From NCBI GenBank assembly GCA_013041975.1, contig JABDQZ010000314.1:1-16452 (forward strand): DNA of 16,452 nt, in the 5' to 3' direction. Source of the DNA: Gammaproteobacteria bacterium (GTDB lineage: Bacteria; Pseudomonadota; Gammaproteobacteria; Chromatiales; Chromatiaceae). Below the pieces are notes generated by a model that was not told where the DNA came from, did no database searches, and saw only the letters and a program-made list of their open reading frames with translations. Positions 8,686 through 15,255 of the stretch are shown here, in pieces. The position numbers and the translations under genes are program-made. Within the stretch, counting starts at the first letter, position 1; the number at the start of each line of letters is the position of its first letter.

Positions 8686-8722
8686 GAGCGTCCTGATTTA
8701 GCACTATGACCGGAGTTTAGAT

Positions 8723-9250
8723 ATGGGCCATGCTCACGCCACCGAATTTTCACCGCTGAAAATTGCCATCCTGACGGTATCTGACTCGCGCACCCGTGAA
8801 AATGACACTTCTGGTGATTACCTGGAAGAACAGTTGCTCGATGCCGGTCATGAACTGGTCGATCGTGATATCGTGGCTGACAACATTTATCATATGCGTG
8901 AAATCTATTCCCGCTGGATTGCAGACCCCGGCGTAGAAGTCATTATCAGTACCGGCGGCACTGGCCTGACAGGCAGGGACAGTACACCTGAAGCCATTAC
9001 TCCCCTGTTTGACAAAACCATAGAAGGCTTTGGTGAAATGTTTCGCGCCGTATCGCTGCAAGACATCGGTATGTCCACCATCCAGTCACGCGCCGTTGCC
9101 GGGCTTGCCAATAAAACCCTGATGTTTTGCCTGCCAGGTTCAACCGGAGCATGCCGAACTGGCTGGGAAAGCGTTCTCAAAGAACAACTGGACATTCGTA
9201 CCCGCCCATGCAATTTCGCACAAATGTATCCGCGCATGGATGAAAAATAG
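8723..9250 (+). CDS. moaB: Molybdenum cofactor biosynthesis protein MoaB
   Basis: MoaB belongs to the MoaB/Mog family, which adenylylates molybdopterin before molybdenum insertion; in E. coli the role of MoaB itself is less clear than that of Mog. The 175-residue protein shows the family motifs STGGTGLTGRD (residues 76-86, conserved D86), DSTPEAITPLFD, and a C-terminal PGSTGACRTGW followed by RTRPCNFAQMYPR close to E. coli MoaB. ATG at 8723 has GGAG at 8 nt. It diverges from narX, and its cofactor is required by NapA, so co-location makes biological sense. It is followed 48 bp later by a permease gene on the same strand. Confidence 0.93.
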   Translation: MGHAHATEFSPLKIAILTVSDSRTRENDTSGDYLEEQLLDAGHELVDRDIVADNIYHMREIYSRWIADPGVEVIISTGGTGLTGRDSTPEAITPLFDKTIEGFGEMFRAVSLQDIGMSTIQSRAVAGLANKTLMFCLPGSTGACRTGWESVLKEQLDIRTRPCNFAQMYPRMDEK

Positions 9251-9298
9251 CTATTATTCCTTCCGCGTGAGCGGCAGTCTTCATCCAGAAACCCTGAC

Positions 9299-10066
9299 AT
9301 GACACTGGATCTGATTCTTACATCAGCCTGGTTTCTACCAGCACTGTTTTTCATCGTCGCTTTCGCCTATTCATCGGTTGGCCTCGGCGGTGGTTCATCC
9401 TATACCGCACTCATGGCCATAGTCGGCATGAGCCCGCTGGCAATTCCCATAGTGTCCCTGTCGCTCAACCTGATGGTCACCACCATCAGCAGTTACAACT
9501 TTCTACGCAATGGACATGGAAACATAAAACTGATCCTGCCGTTTCTGGTGTCGTCCATACCGATGGCCTACCTGGGAGGGTCACTGAATATCCCGGCCAC
9601 AGTCTTTTACTGGGTATTGCTGGTTTCCCTGATTTTTGTTGCTGCCCGTATCTATTTGTTGCAAAGCACCCGCCTGAGACTGAATCTTAATAGCTTTCAG
9701 AAAATCATCATTTCGCTGTGTGTGGGCTCAATACTGGGATTGATCGCTGGCATCGTCGGCATTGGTGGCGGCATTTACCTGGTTCCCCTGATTATCGTGC
9801 TCGGCCTTGGCAATGAAAAACAGGCTGCTGCCTGCGGTGCAATTTTTGTCTGGCTAAACTCACTGGCCGGCCTGGCCTCCCGTTTTCAGCACAATGTTAT
9901 CGACCTGACCGATTACATCCCCTTGATCGCCGCCGCATTGATAGGTGGCACAGCTGGATCGTTTTTCGGTTCTTTCAAAGCTACCCCCAAAGTCATGGAA
10001 AAAATTCTTGGTATCATTATCATCGTGGCTATTGTTCTGTTGACAAAAAAACTGGTTAATTATTGA
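9299..10066 (+). CDS. TauE/SafE-family membrane permease (UPF0721)
   Basis: This is a predicted inner-membrane transporter of the TauE/SafE family, whose characterised members are linked to export of sulfite or sulfoacetate. The 255-residue protein is nearly all hydrophobic, with about eight membrane segments. It carries the duplicated family signature: SVGLGGGSSY in the first half (about residues 26-35) and GIVGIGGGIYLVPLI in the second (about 151-165). The substrate cannot be read from sequence. Neighbours (moaB upstream; a PilZ gene 12 bp downstream) do not settle it. The ribosome-binding site before ATG 9299 is weak, so the exact start is less sure. Confidence 0.9.
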   Translation: MTLDLILTSAWFLPALFFIVAFAYSSVGLGGGSSYTALMAIVGMSPLAIPIVSLSLNLMVTTISSYNFLRNGHGNIKLILPFLVSSIPMAYLGGSLNIPATVFYWVLLVSLIFVAARIYLLQSTRLRLNLNSFQKIIISLCVGSILGLIAGIVGIGGGIYLVPLIIVLGLGNEKQAAACGAIFVWLNSLAGLASRFQHNVIDLTDYIPLIAAALIGGTAGSFFGSFKATPKVMEKILGIIIIVAIVLLTKKLVNY

Positions 10067-10078
10067 GGCTCATCCATC

Positions 10079-10339
10079 ATGGCTGAAAAACGTTCAGATA
10101 CGCGCACAGCATTCCGCGCCGGCGTGCGTATGACTCACCCTACTGCCGGAGAACACATCCTGAAAACCCGGGATATGTCTCACACTGGCGCCTACCTGCT
10201 AACAAGAGACGAAATCGGCCTGGAACTGGCTGATCAAGTGACCATTCAATCCATCGACATTGATGATGCACCGATTATTGAGGCTGAAATTGTGCGCATT
10301 GACTCAGATGGTTTTGCGGTTCGTTATCTGCTTGACTAA
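10079..10339 (+). CDS. Single-domain PilZ protein (predicted c-di-GMP binding)
   Basis: This is an 86-residue protein consisting of a PilZ domain only, a family that binds cyclic di-GMP and then acts on a partner protein. The two binding motifs are visible: RxxxR as R5-SDT-R9, and the D/NxSxxG motif as DMSHTG (D32, S34, G37). The rest alternates as expected for a beta barrel, ending in VRIDSDGFAVRYLL. ATG at 10079 is preceded by GAGG about 10 nt upstream, which overlaps the end of the permease gene. Both binding motifs being intact suggests that it can bind the ligand. The target is unknown; a motility, biofilm or export role would be a guess. Confidence 0.88.
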   Translation: MAEKRSDTRTAFRAGVRMTHPTAGEHILKTRDMSHTGAYLLTRDEIGLELADQVTIQSIDIDDAPIIEAEIVRIDSDGFAVRYLLD

Positions 10340-10366
10340 GCAATAACTAATACAATTCGATACCCC

Positions 10367-12946
10367 ATGAGCAAAACCGGCAAAGATAAGAACAACAAGC
10401 ACACGCCCATGATGCAACAGTTCCTGGCGATAAAAGCCGGGCATCGTGACAAGTTGCTGTTTTATCGCATGGGGGATTTCTACGAACTATTTTTTGAAGA
10501 TGCCGAAAAAGCAGCACGCCTGCTAAACATTACGCTGACCAAACGCGGCAAGACCGATGGCCAGCCCATTCCCATGTGTGGTGTCCCTTATCATGCCGCT
10601 GAAAACTATCTGGCCAAGCTGGTAAAGCTTGGCGAATCTGTCGCCATCTGTGAACAGATTGGTGATCCGGCCACCAGCAAGGGACCTGTTGAGCGCCAGG
10701 TTGTGCGTATCGTGACTCCGGGAACTGTCACTGATGATTCCCTGATGCAGGAACGCCTGGACAACCTGTTATGCGGTATTTTTCCTGCAACTGACAAGCA
10801 ACGCTTTGGTCTTGCCAGCATCAACCTGTCTTCCGGAGAATTTATTTTACAGCAGCTTGGCAGTGAAGAAGCTCTGCTGAGTGAACTGGAACGACTGAAA
10901 CCGGCAGAAACCCTGTTACCGGATTCTGATGAAGCTGCCTTCACACCTTTACCCGGAATGAGCGTCACACGTCGACCGGCCTGGCACTTTGATGCGGATA
11001 CTGCCGAGCAACTGCTGATCAAGCAGTTCGCCACCAAAGACCTGGCGGGTTTTGGCTGTGAAGACATGCCCGAAGCCATACGCGCTGCCGGATGCATCCT
11101 GGCCTATGTGCAGGATACACAACGTTCAACATTGCCTCACATTCAACAACTCAAAGTTGAGCGCCATGAAAACTACATCATTATTGATGCCGCAACCCGG
11201 CGTAACCTGGAAATCGACACCAATAGCAAAGGGGACGCAAGCAATACCCTGCTTGGATTACTTGACCAATGCTCAACCAGCATGGGCAGTCGGCTGTTAC
11301 GCCGCTGGCTGAACCAACCGGTTCGCGACCTGGGCATGATCCAGTTTCGTCATGACAACATTGAAAGCCTGCTATCTGAGGATAGTTATGAAACATTACA
11401 GACTGAACTGAATGCCATCGGAGACATGGAGCGTATCCTCGCAAGAGTGGCACTGAAAACAGCAAGACCTCGCGACCTGGCAACGTTCAGGGACTCACTC
11501 CTAGCACTACCTGAAATACAACAACAGTTGCTTTCATCAGCAGACCGCCATATGCAATCGCTGGGCGAGGCACTATCGCTGCATGAACAACAGGCCAACC
11601 TGTTACAGGCTGCGATCATCGAACAGCCACCTGTCGTTATCCGTGATGGCGGTGTGATTGCAGAAGGCTACGATGCAGAGCTGGATGAACTACGTAACCT
11701 CTCTACACATGCCGATCAGTTCCTGATTGATCTTGAGCAACGCGAAAGAAAACGTACCGGTATTGAAACACTCAAAGTGCGATACAACCGTGTTCATGGT
11801 TACTATATTGAAATCAGTCGCACGCATTCTGACAATGCTCCGGCCGATTACATTCGCCGACAGACACTCAAGGCAGCGGAGCGTTTCATCATGCCCGAGC
11901 TTAAAGCATTTGAAGACAAAGTCCTGTCTGCGCGTGAACGCGCCCTCGCGTGCGAAAAAGGCTTGTATGAAGAACTGCTTGAGAAGCTGCTGCCGGATGT
12001 CATTTCCCTGCAGGAAACGGCCGACAAAATTTCCGAGCTGGATGTTTTTTGCAACCTCGCAGAACGGGCCGAAGCCTTAAACCTGTCACGCCCTGCTTTC
12101 ACTGAAAAACCTGGACTTTCTATCACTCAAGGCCGCCATCCTGTTGTCGAGCAGGTTAATGAAGAAGCTTTTGTACCCAACCCGGTAGAAATCAACGACA
12201 ACAATTGCATGCTGATTATTACCGGACCCAACATGGGTGGTAAATCGACCTATATGCGACAGACGGCGCTGATTGTATTGCTGGGCTATGCTGGTTGCTT
12301 TATTCCAGCCGACAAGGCCACACTGGGGCCGGTTGATCGCATCTTTTCAAGGATCGGCGCATCAGATGACCTTGCTGGTGGACGCTCAACTTTTATGGTG
12401 GAAATGCAGGAAACGGCAACCATTCTGAATAATGCCACCTCTCAGTCACTGGTATTGATGGATGAGATTGGTCGCGGCACCAGTACCTTTGACGGCCTGT
12501 CACTGGCATGGGCCTGTGCCATAGAACTGGCTCGTAAAATACAGGCCTATACCTTATTTGCAACTCACTATTTCGAACTGACGACTTTGGCCGAGTCTTA
12601 TCCAAACATCAGTAACGTTCATCTTGATGCTCTTGAACACGGAGATGAAATTATTTTTATGCACGCGGTGAAAAACGGCCCGGCCAGTCAAAGCTATGGC
12701 TTGCAGGTTGCCTCACTTGCCGGCGTTCCCAAACACGTCATCAAACAGGCACGACAAAGACTGCTGGAACTGGAAGAGTCTGCCAAGGCCGATGCTGACA
12801 ATCGCGTTAACCAGCTTTCTTTATTTGAACCCTGTGAAAAACAGGAACCTTCGGAAGTTGAAAAATTACTGGATGAGACAGATCTTAACAACCTGTCACC
12901 AAAGCAAGCGCTTGATCTGTTGTTTGATATGAAAGACAAGTTGTAA
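10367..12946 (+). CDS. mutS: DNA mismatch repair protein MutS
   Basis: MutS recognises mismatches and small loops in DNA and recruits MutL. At 859 residues it is close to the usual length (E. coli about 853). The mismatch-wedging FxE motif is present as F38-Y-E40 in MGDFYELFFED. Connector, lever and clamp regions follow. The C-terminal ATPase has Walker A GPNMGGKST (about 620-628) and Walker B LVLMDEIGRGTSTFDG (about 695-710), then THYFELT and a C-terminal tail with NQLSLFEP. It is complete. It starts 27 bp after the PilZ gene with no clear ribosome-binding site, and may be read through from upstream. Nothing suggests inactivation. Confidence 0.98.
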   Translation: MSKTGKDKNNKHTPMMQQFLAIKAGHRDKLLFYRMGDFYELFFEDAEKAARLLNITLTKRGKTDGQPIPMCGVPYHAAENYLAKLVKLGESVAICEQIGDPATSKGPVERQVVRIVTPGTVTDDSLMQERLDNLLCGIFPATDKQRFGLASINLSSGEFILQQLGSEEALLSELERLKPAETLLPDSDEAAFTPLPGMSVTRRPAWHFDADTAEQLLIKQFATKDLAGFGCEDMPEAIRAAGCILAYVQDTQRSTLPHIQQLKVERHENYIIIDAATRRNLEIDTNSKGDASNTLLGLLDQCSTSMGSRLLRRWLNQPVRDLGMIQFRHDNIESLLSEDSYETLQTELNAIGDMERILARVALKTARPRDLATFRDSLLALPEIQQQLLSSADRHMQSLGEALSLHEQQANLLQAAIIEQPPVVIRDGGVIAEGYDAELDELRNLSTHADQFLIDLEQRERKRTGIETLKVRYNRVHGYYIEISRTHSDNAPADYIRRQTLKAAERFIMPELKAFEDKVLSARERALACEKGLYEELLEKLLPDVISLQETADKISELDVFCNLAERAEALNLSRPAFTEKPGLSITQGRHPVVEQVNEEAFVPNPVEINDNNCMLIITGPNMGGKSTYMRQTALIVLLGYAGCFIPADKATLGPVDRIFSRIGASDDLAGGRSTFMVEMQETATILNNATSQSLVLMDEIGRGTSTFDGLSLAWACAIELARKIQAYTLFATHYFELTTLAESYPNISNVHLDALEHGDEIIFMHAVKNGPASQSYGLQVASLAGVPKHVIKQARQRLLELEESAKADADNRVNQLSLFEPCEKQEPSEVEKLLDETDLNNLSPKQALDLLFDMKDKL

Positions 12947-12978
12947 CCCCTAGGCTTTTACGAAATTCTTACAGGCGA

Positions 12979-13104
12979 CTACACGATATATTTCGGTTGA
13001 AAATCCTTGGCTGGTATTGGTTTACTGAAAAGGTATCCCTGAAAGCAATTGCCCAGAGGGTGATTTGGGATATCACAGTTTTTTTGCAAACAGTCTATTT
13101 CAAT
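12979..13104 (-). pseudogene. Remnant of an EAL-domain phosphodiesterase (C-terminal tail only)
   Basis: On the minus strand an open stretch of 41 codons between stops at 13105-13107 and 12979-12981 encodes the piece GNCFQGYLFSKPIPAKDF. This matches the very conserved end of EAL domains (QG-F/Y-L/Y-F/Y-S-K/R-P-x-P). There is no start codon with a ribosome-binding site and no catalytic EAL core, which lies upstream in such proteins. That upstream sequence is now occupied by the small Cys-rich gene whose stop is at 13095. I infer a gene that once ended here, facing mutS, and was cut away when the adjacent accessory block arrived. The similarity is by memory of the family pattern, not a search. 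Confidence 0.55.
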
Positions 13105-13313
13105 CTAGGGAAATCTTTCAGGCAACACTGTCCAGAAGGGTTTTTAGTCGCACAGGAACAGTTTCCTGACCTGGTTTGGTCTATAACATAATCTCTTACT
13201 GAAGGATCATCTTTGTAATCTTGCTTGGTGAAACCAAAGCAATAACAAAGCATTAAATCATCCTCATTGCCTGGCGCTGTAACAGCACCAGAGGATGAAC
13301 AACAGTCATTCAT
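13095..13313 (-). CDS. Small Cys-rich BFD-like / CopZ-N-terminal-like [2Fe-2S] protein
   Basis: This is a 72-residue protein with eight cysteines. The core reads CYCFGFT (C23/C25), then SGNCSCATKNPSGQCC (C52/C54/C63/C64), close to the N-terminal metal-binding domain of Archaeoglobus-type CopZ and related to bacterioferritin-associated ferredoxin. Such domains bind a [2Fe-2S] cluster, and in CopZ also zinc. A second Cys pair sits at the extreme N terminus (MNDCC). The copper-binding HMA domain of full CopZ is absent. ATG at 13313 has AAGGA at about 9 nt, and the first 8 bases overlap the preceding gene, which suggests coupling. The role is unknown; metal handling or iron-sulfur redox is the likely area. 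Confidence 0.75.
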   Translation of the reverse strand: MNDCCSSSGAVTAPGNEDDLMLCYCFGFTKQDYKDDPSVRDYVIDQTRSGNCSCATKNPSGQCCLKDFPRLK

Positions 13314-13512
13314 GAGCTTCTTCCTTGGTTTTACAGTTCAATCCCTTCTCCACGTCACTTTTTAGCATCTCGATAACAGTATTGGTTTGATCAATAGAAC
13401 TGATAGTTGCATTGATTACGGCTTTAGGAACTCTCGCTCTTTCTTTGTTGTCATGACATCTCATAATCAAGTCGCCAGTTTCCTTATCAGTGATCCATTC
13501 ACACGCGCTCAT
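13306..13512 (-). CDS. Small hypothetical protein (68 aa), second gene of the small cluster
   Basis: I do not recognise this family. The product is 68 residues, soluble, with three cysteines (C4, C19, C60) and one long predicted helix in the middle (about residues 28-58, VPKAVINATISSIDQTNTV). The start MSACEWITD followed by GDLIMRCHD looks like a short beta hairpin carrying Cys and His. I believe it is real: ATG at 13512 has GGAG and AGGA upstream, it lies 35 bp after another small gene on the same strand, and it overlaps the next one by 8 nt. The order suggests an operon with the [2Fe-2S] protein downstream. No membrane segment or signal peptide is seen. Confidence 0.6.
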   Translation of the reverse strand: MSACEWITDKETGDLIMRCHDNKERARVPKAVINATISSIDQTNTVIEMLKSDVEKGLNCKTKEEAHE

Positions 13513-13547
13513 ATCCTATACTCCGTAAAATCCAGACCGACATTAAA

Positions 13548-13739
13548 TCAAACTGATGAAACTATACTTATTCGTGCTGCATAAATCTTTTCTGCAATAT
13601 CTGCAAGTGTGTTGCCCCACTCAGTAAGTTGTTCATAGTGCTGATCGTTTATATTTGATCGGTATTCAAGAACCTCGTTCGCCAAATCCAAAATTCTACG
13701 TTCTTGTTCCGATAGCTTTTCGTGATGCTGAGTCTCCAT
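13548..13739 (-). CDS. Small hypothetical helical protein (63 aa), first gene of the small cluster
   Basis: This is an unrecognised 63-residue protein, strongly charged and almost certainly all helical (KLSEQERRILDLANEVLEYR, then a second helix around QLTEWGNTLADIAEKIYA). It could be a coiled-coil hairpin. It has no cysteine, signal or membrane segment. I chose the ATG at 13739 over the ATG at 13745 because AGAGGA then stands 6 nt away, while for the upstream ATG it would abut the start. Two small genes follow on the same strand, so it probably heads their transcript. Confidence 0.55.
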   Translation of the reverse strand: METQHHEKLSEQERRILDLANEVLEYRSNINDQHYEQLTEWGNTLADIAEKIYAARISIVSSV

Positions 13740-13750
13740 GAACATCCTCT

Positions 13751-13765
13751 CAATAATAATTACAA
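13751..13765 (-). promoter_or_regulatory. PerR-like AT-rich box upstream of the three-gene cluster
   Basis: The minus strand reads TTGTAATTATTATTG, matching 11 of 14 fixed positions of the PerR box TTATAATNATTATAA. It lies 12 bp before the ATG at 13739, at the edge of the ribosome-binding site, so it would have to act from within the leader. The core TAATTATT also occurs in the box before the rubrerythrin gene. AT-rich sequence gives such matches by chance, so this is tentative. Confidence 0.25.
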
Positions 13766-13787
13766 ACCCCGCAGGGAATCCATCTTT

Positions 13788-13803
13788 TCACCTGAATAGG
13801 TGA
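13788..13803. repeat. Inverted repeat TCACCT-N4-AGGTGA between small cluster and rubrerythrin gene
   Basis: A perfect 6-bp dyad with a 4-nt centre (GAAT) lies about 50 bp upstream of the first small gene and about 55 bp past the rubrerythrin stop. It could be an operator for the small cluster. It has no T-tract on either side, so it is unlikely to be an intrinsic terminator. Confidence 0.3.
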
Positions 13804-13823
13804 CCAAGCGAGACCTAATCCTA

Positions 13824-13842
13824 AAAGCTGTCAGCCAGCTTT
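13824..13842 (-). terminator. Weak hairpin after the rubrerythrin gene
   Basis: AAAGCTG (13824-13830) and CAGCTTT (13836-13842) pair perfectly around a 5-nt loop. On the minus strand the stem begins 15 nt past the rubrerythrin stop and ends in CTTTT. The short stem and short T run make it a weak candidate for an intrinsic terminator separating rubrerythrin from the small cluster. Confidence 0.4.
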
Positions 13843-13857
13843 ACAAACAAGTGCAGT

Positions 13858-14535
13858 TCAACCCATGAACTCCTCGGGGCTGATTAGTCGGTAGCTAGTG
13901 GCTGCTTGCTGGCAGACCGGGCACTTGTCCTGGGGAGTTTCTGTTACTGTAGAGCCGCATATCTCACACACGAAATATCGATCAGTCTTCTCGTCGATCT
14001 TGCGGGCAACAGTCTCGAAAAAGCTGGGTGACCACCGGCGAATCTTGTTGATGATATCCAGGTGCTGTTTATGTGACGACCATGAATATTCAACGACCTT
14101 GATGGCATCGACATTGCTCTCAGCTTTTATTTTCTCGAGGATCGCCGGGTAAGTGATGTTTATGGAATTTAGTTCACGCTCGGCAGCATAAATAAGGTTC
14201 TCCTTGGTATCGCCAATTGGAATGCTTGTCTCGGGAAGTAACTCTACGCTAACACCCATAGCCCCAAGGATGCGTTTGTAGTTCTCGGCATGGATTTTCT
14301 CGGAGGAAGCAAGAGAGGTATAAAGATAGGCAATACCCGCGTAGCCATTTTCACGGGCAAGACGCCCGAACAAGACATAGCGTTGATGGGCTGTGGCTTC
14401 CGCCTTATGACCTTCCTTGAGCGCAGTGACAGTTTCAGGAAAATTATCACTCGCCTTAGCCGGTTTGCTGTAAAAAAACTGAATTAACGGCGTGAGCAAT
14501 AAGAGCTGCAGTATGTCGCGACGGGATAAAAGCAT
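13858..14535 (-). CDS. Exported rubrerythrin-like protein (diiron domain plus rubredoxin)
   Basis: Rubrerythrins detoxify hydrogen peroxide using a diiron site in a four-helix bundle and a rubredoxin FeS4 site. From ATG 14535 the protein has 225 residues: an RR-containing signal (LSRRDILQLLLLTPLIQFF, Tat-like), a ferritin-like bundle (about 32-165) and a C-terminal rubredoxin with C190/C193 and C205/C208. Likely iron ligands are E46, E79, H82, E121 and H158. At two usual glutamate positions I see S124 and H155, so the site may be altered. The frame is open to 14661, but 14535 has AAGAGG upstream and puts the signal first. Most rubrerythrins are cytoplasmic, so an export signal is unusual. The first residues of the bundle and the rubredoxin make the family secure. 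Confidence 0.85.
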   Translation of the reverse strand: MLLSRRDILQLLLLTPLIQFFYSKPAKASDNFPETVTALKEGHKAEATAHQRYVLFGRLARENGYAGIAYLYTSLASSEKIHAENYKRILGAMGVSVELLPETSIPIGDTKENLIYAAERELNSINITYPAILEKIKAESNVDAIKVVEYSWSSHKQHLDIINKIRRWSPSFFETVARKIDEKTDRYFVCEICGSTVTETPQDKCPVCQQAATSYRLISPEEFMG

Positions 14536-14564
14536 GAATCGAAACCTCTTAATGTATGATTCCA

Positions 14565-14600
14565 ATACAATAATTATAGACCCTTGATCACTAATATTAA
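14565..14600 (-). promoter_or_regulatory. Candidate rubrerythrin promoter with PerR-like box
   Basis: On the minus strand a consensus -10 TATAAT (14573-14578) follows a weak -35 TTAATA (14595-14600) with a 16-bp spacer. Overlapping the -10 is CTATAATTATTGTAT (14565-14579), which matches 11 of 14 fixed positions of the PerR box TTATAATNATTATAA. PerR-type control of rubrerythrin is known in several bacteria, but I cannot show that this organism has PerR. The box partly owes its match to the -10 itself. Confidence 0.35.
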
Positions 14601-14617
14601 TGAAATTTGGCATTTCA
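14601..14617. repeat. Inverted repeat TGAAAT-N5-ATTTCA in the divergent rubrerythrin/DM13 region
   Basis: This is a perfect 6-bp dyad with a 5-nt centre (TTGGC), just upstream of the candidate rubrerythrin -35 element. It is the best operator candidate in this part of the 243 bp gap (14536-14778). The gap otherwise holds only the two promoters and a short palindrome, AAAGAA-T-TTCTTT, at 14724-14736. Confidence 0.3.
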
Positions 14618-14723
14618 GTGAGTAAATAACACCTTGTTGGAGTGACCGGTTCCTGCGACATTATCAGGTCTAGTCAAGCGTAAATTGAGCTGATGATATG
14701 CCGCTTCTGCCACCTCTCAAGTG

Positions 14724-14757
14724 AAAGAATTTCTTTAAGCGCTGGGTCCTGTACAAT
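14724..14757 (+). promoter_or_regulatory. Candidate DM13 gene promoter with short palindrome
   Basis: A -10-like TACAAT (14752-14757) lies 21 bp before the GTG start of the DM13 gene. No good -35 is seen at 17 bp. Instead a 6-1-6 palindrome, AAAGAA-T-TTCTTT (14724-14736), covers that area, so an activator could substitute. This is tentative. Confidence 0.25.
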
Positions 14758-14778
14758 ACGGGAGACAGGGGATACTGA

Positions 14779-15255
14779 GTGAACATCAAGAAATCTATTT
14801 TGCTATTGGCATCACATGCGACGATCGGCGTCATCGGCTTTGCGCTTGGGATATACACGCTACCGATCTTGACTGCACCAGCTTCACCTACAGAAGCAGA
14901 AATCAGGTCTATAACCACTGATTCCCGTTATTCAGCTATTTTCATAAAAGACCTGAAAGATAGCGATGCCTTTCACTGGGGTGATGGCCGGGTGGTAGTA
15001 GGTCCAAAACACATCACGCTAATGGGCAAGCTCGCGCCTGGGCCGGATTACAAGCTCTACTTATCGCCTGAATTCGTTGAAACCGAAATTGATTTTAATA
15101 GACTGAAAAGCCAAATGGTTCAGGTTGGCGACGTTAGGACGTTTGATAACTTTATTGTTGAAATTCCTGGCTCAATTGATCCGGGGAAATTCACCAGCGT
15201 TATTGTCTGGTGTGAGTCATTTGGGGAATTCATAACGGCTGCTCAGTATCGATAA
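14779..15255 (+). CDS. Membrane-anchored DM13-domain protein
   Basis: This is a 158-residue protein with an uncleaved anchor or signal near the N terminus (about residues 5-33) and a single DM13 domain (about 50-158). The features are FHWGDGRVVVG, a central KLYLSPEFV, VGDVRTFDNFIVEIP, and the conserved cysteine C145 in VIVWCESFGEFI near the C terminus. DM13 domains have been proposed to carry redox or electron-transfer roles through that cysteine, but no bacterial function is established that I know of. It should face the periplasm. Translation starts at GTG 14779, with AGGGG and GGGAG just upstream. It is divergent from the exported rubrerythrin gene, and the shared compartment makes a joint role conceivable. 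Confidence 0.85.
   Translation: MNIKKSILLLASHATIGVIGFALGIYTLPILTAPASPTEAEIRSITTDSRYSAIFIKDLKDSDAFHWGDGRVVVGPKHITLMGKLAPGPDYKLYLSPEFVETEIDFNRLKSQMVQVGDVRTFDNFIVEIPGSIDPGKFTSVIVWCESFGEFITAAQYR

Noticed and set aside
13060..13085. GTGAT-N7-ATCAC hairpin followed by a run of seven T on the plus strand, about 115 bp after mutS, as a mutS terminator
   Set aside because: The stem is only 5 bp with two or three G-C pairs, and the sequence coincides with the EAL-like coding remnant on the other strand, so it is not convincing as an intrinsic terminator.
12997..13191. 64-residue plus-strand frame after mutS
   Set aside because: It has no ribosome-binding site and no recognisable composition, and it runs antisense to both the EAL-like remnant and the [2Fe-2S] gene.
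13858..14661. Longer rubrerythrin start at 14661 (267 residues)
   Set aside because: The extra 42 residues have no recognisable domain, no good ribosome-binding site, and would bury the signal sequence internally and cover the candidate promoter.
14670..14918. 82-residue minus-strand frame overlapping the DM13 gene start
   Set aside because: Overlaps the better supported DM13 coding region and its promoter, shows no family pattern, and is best explained as a shadow frame.
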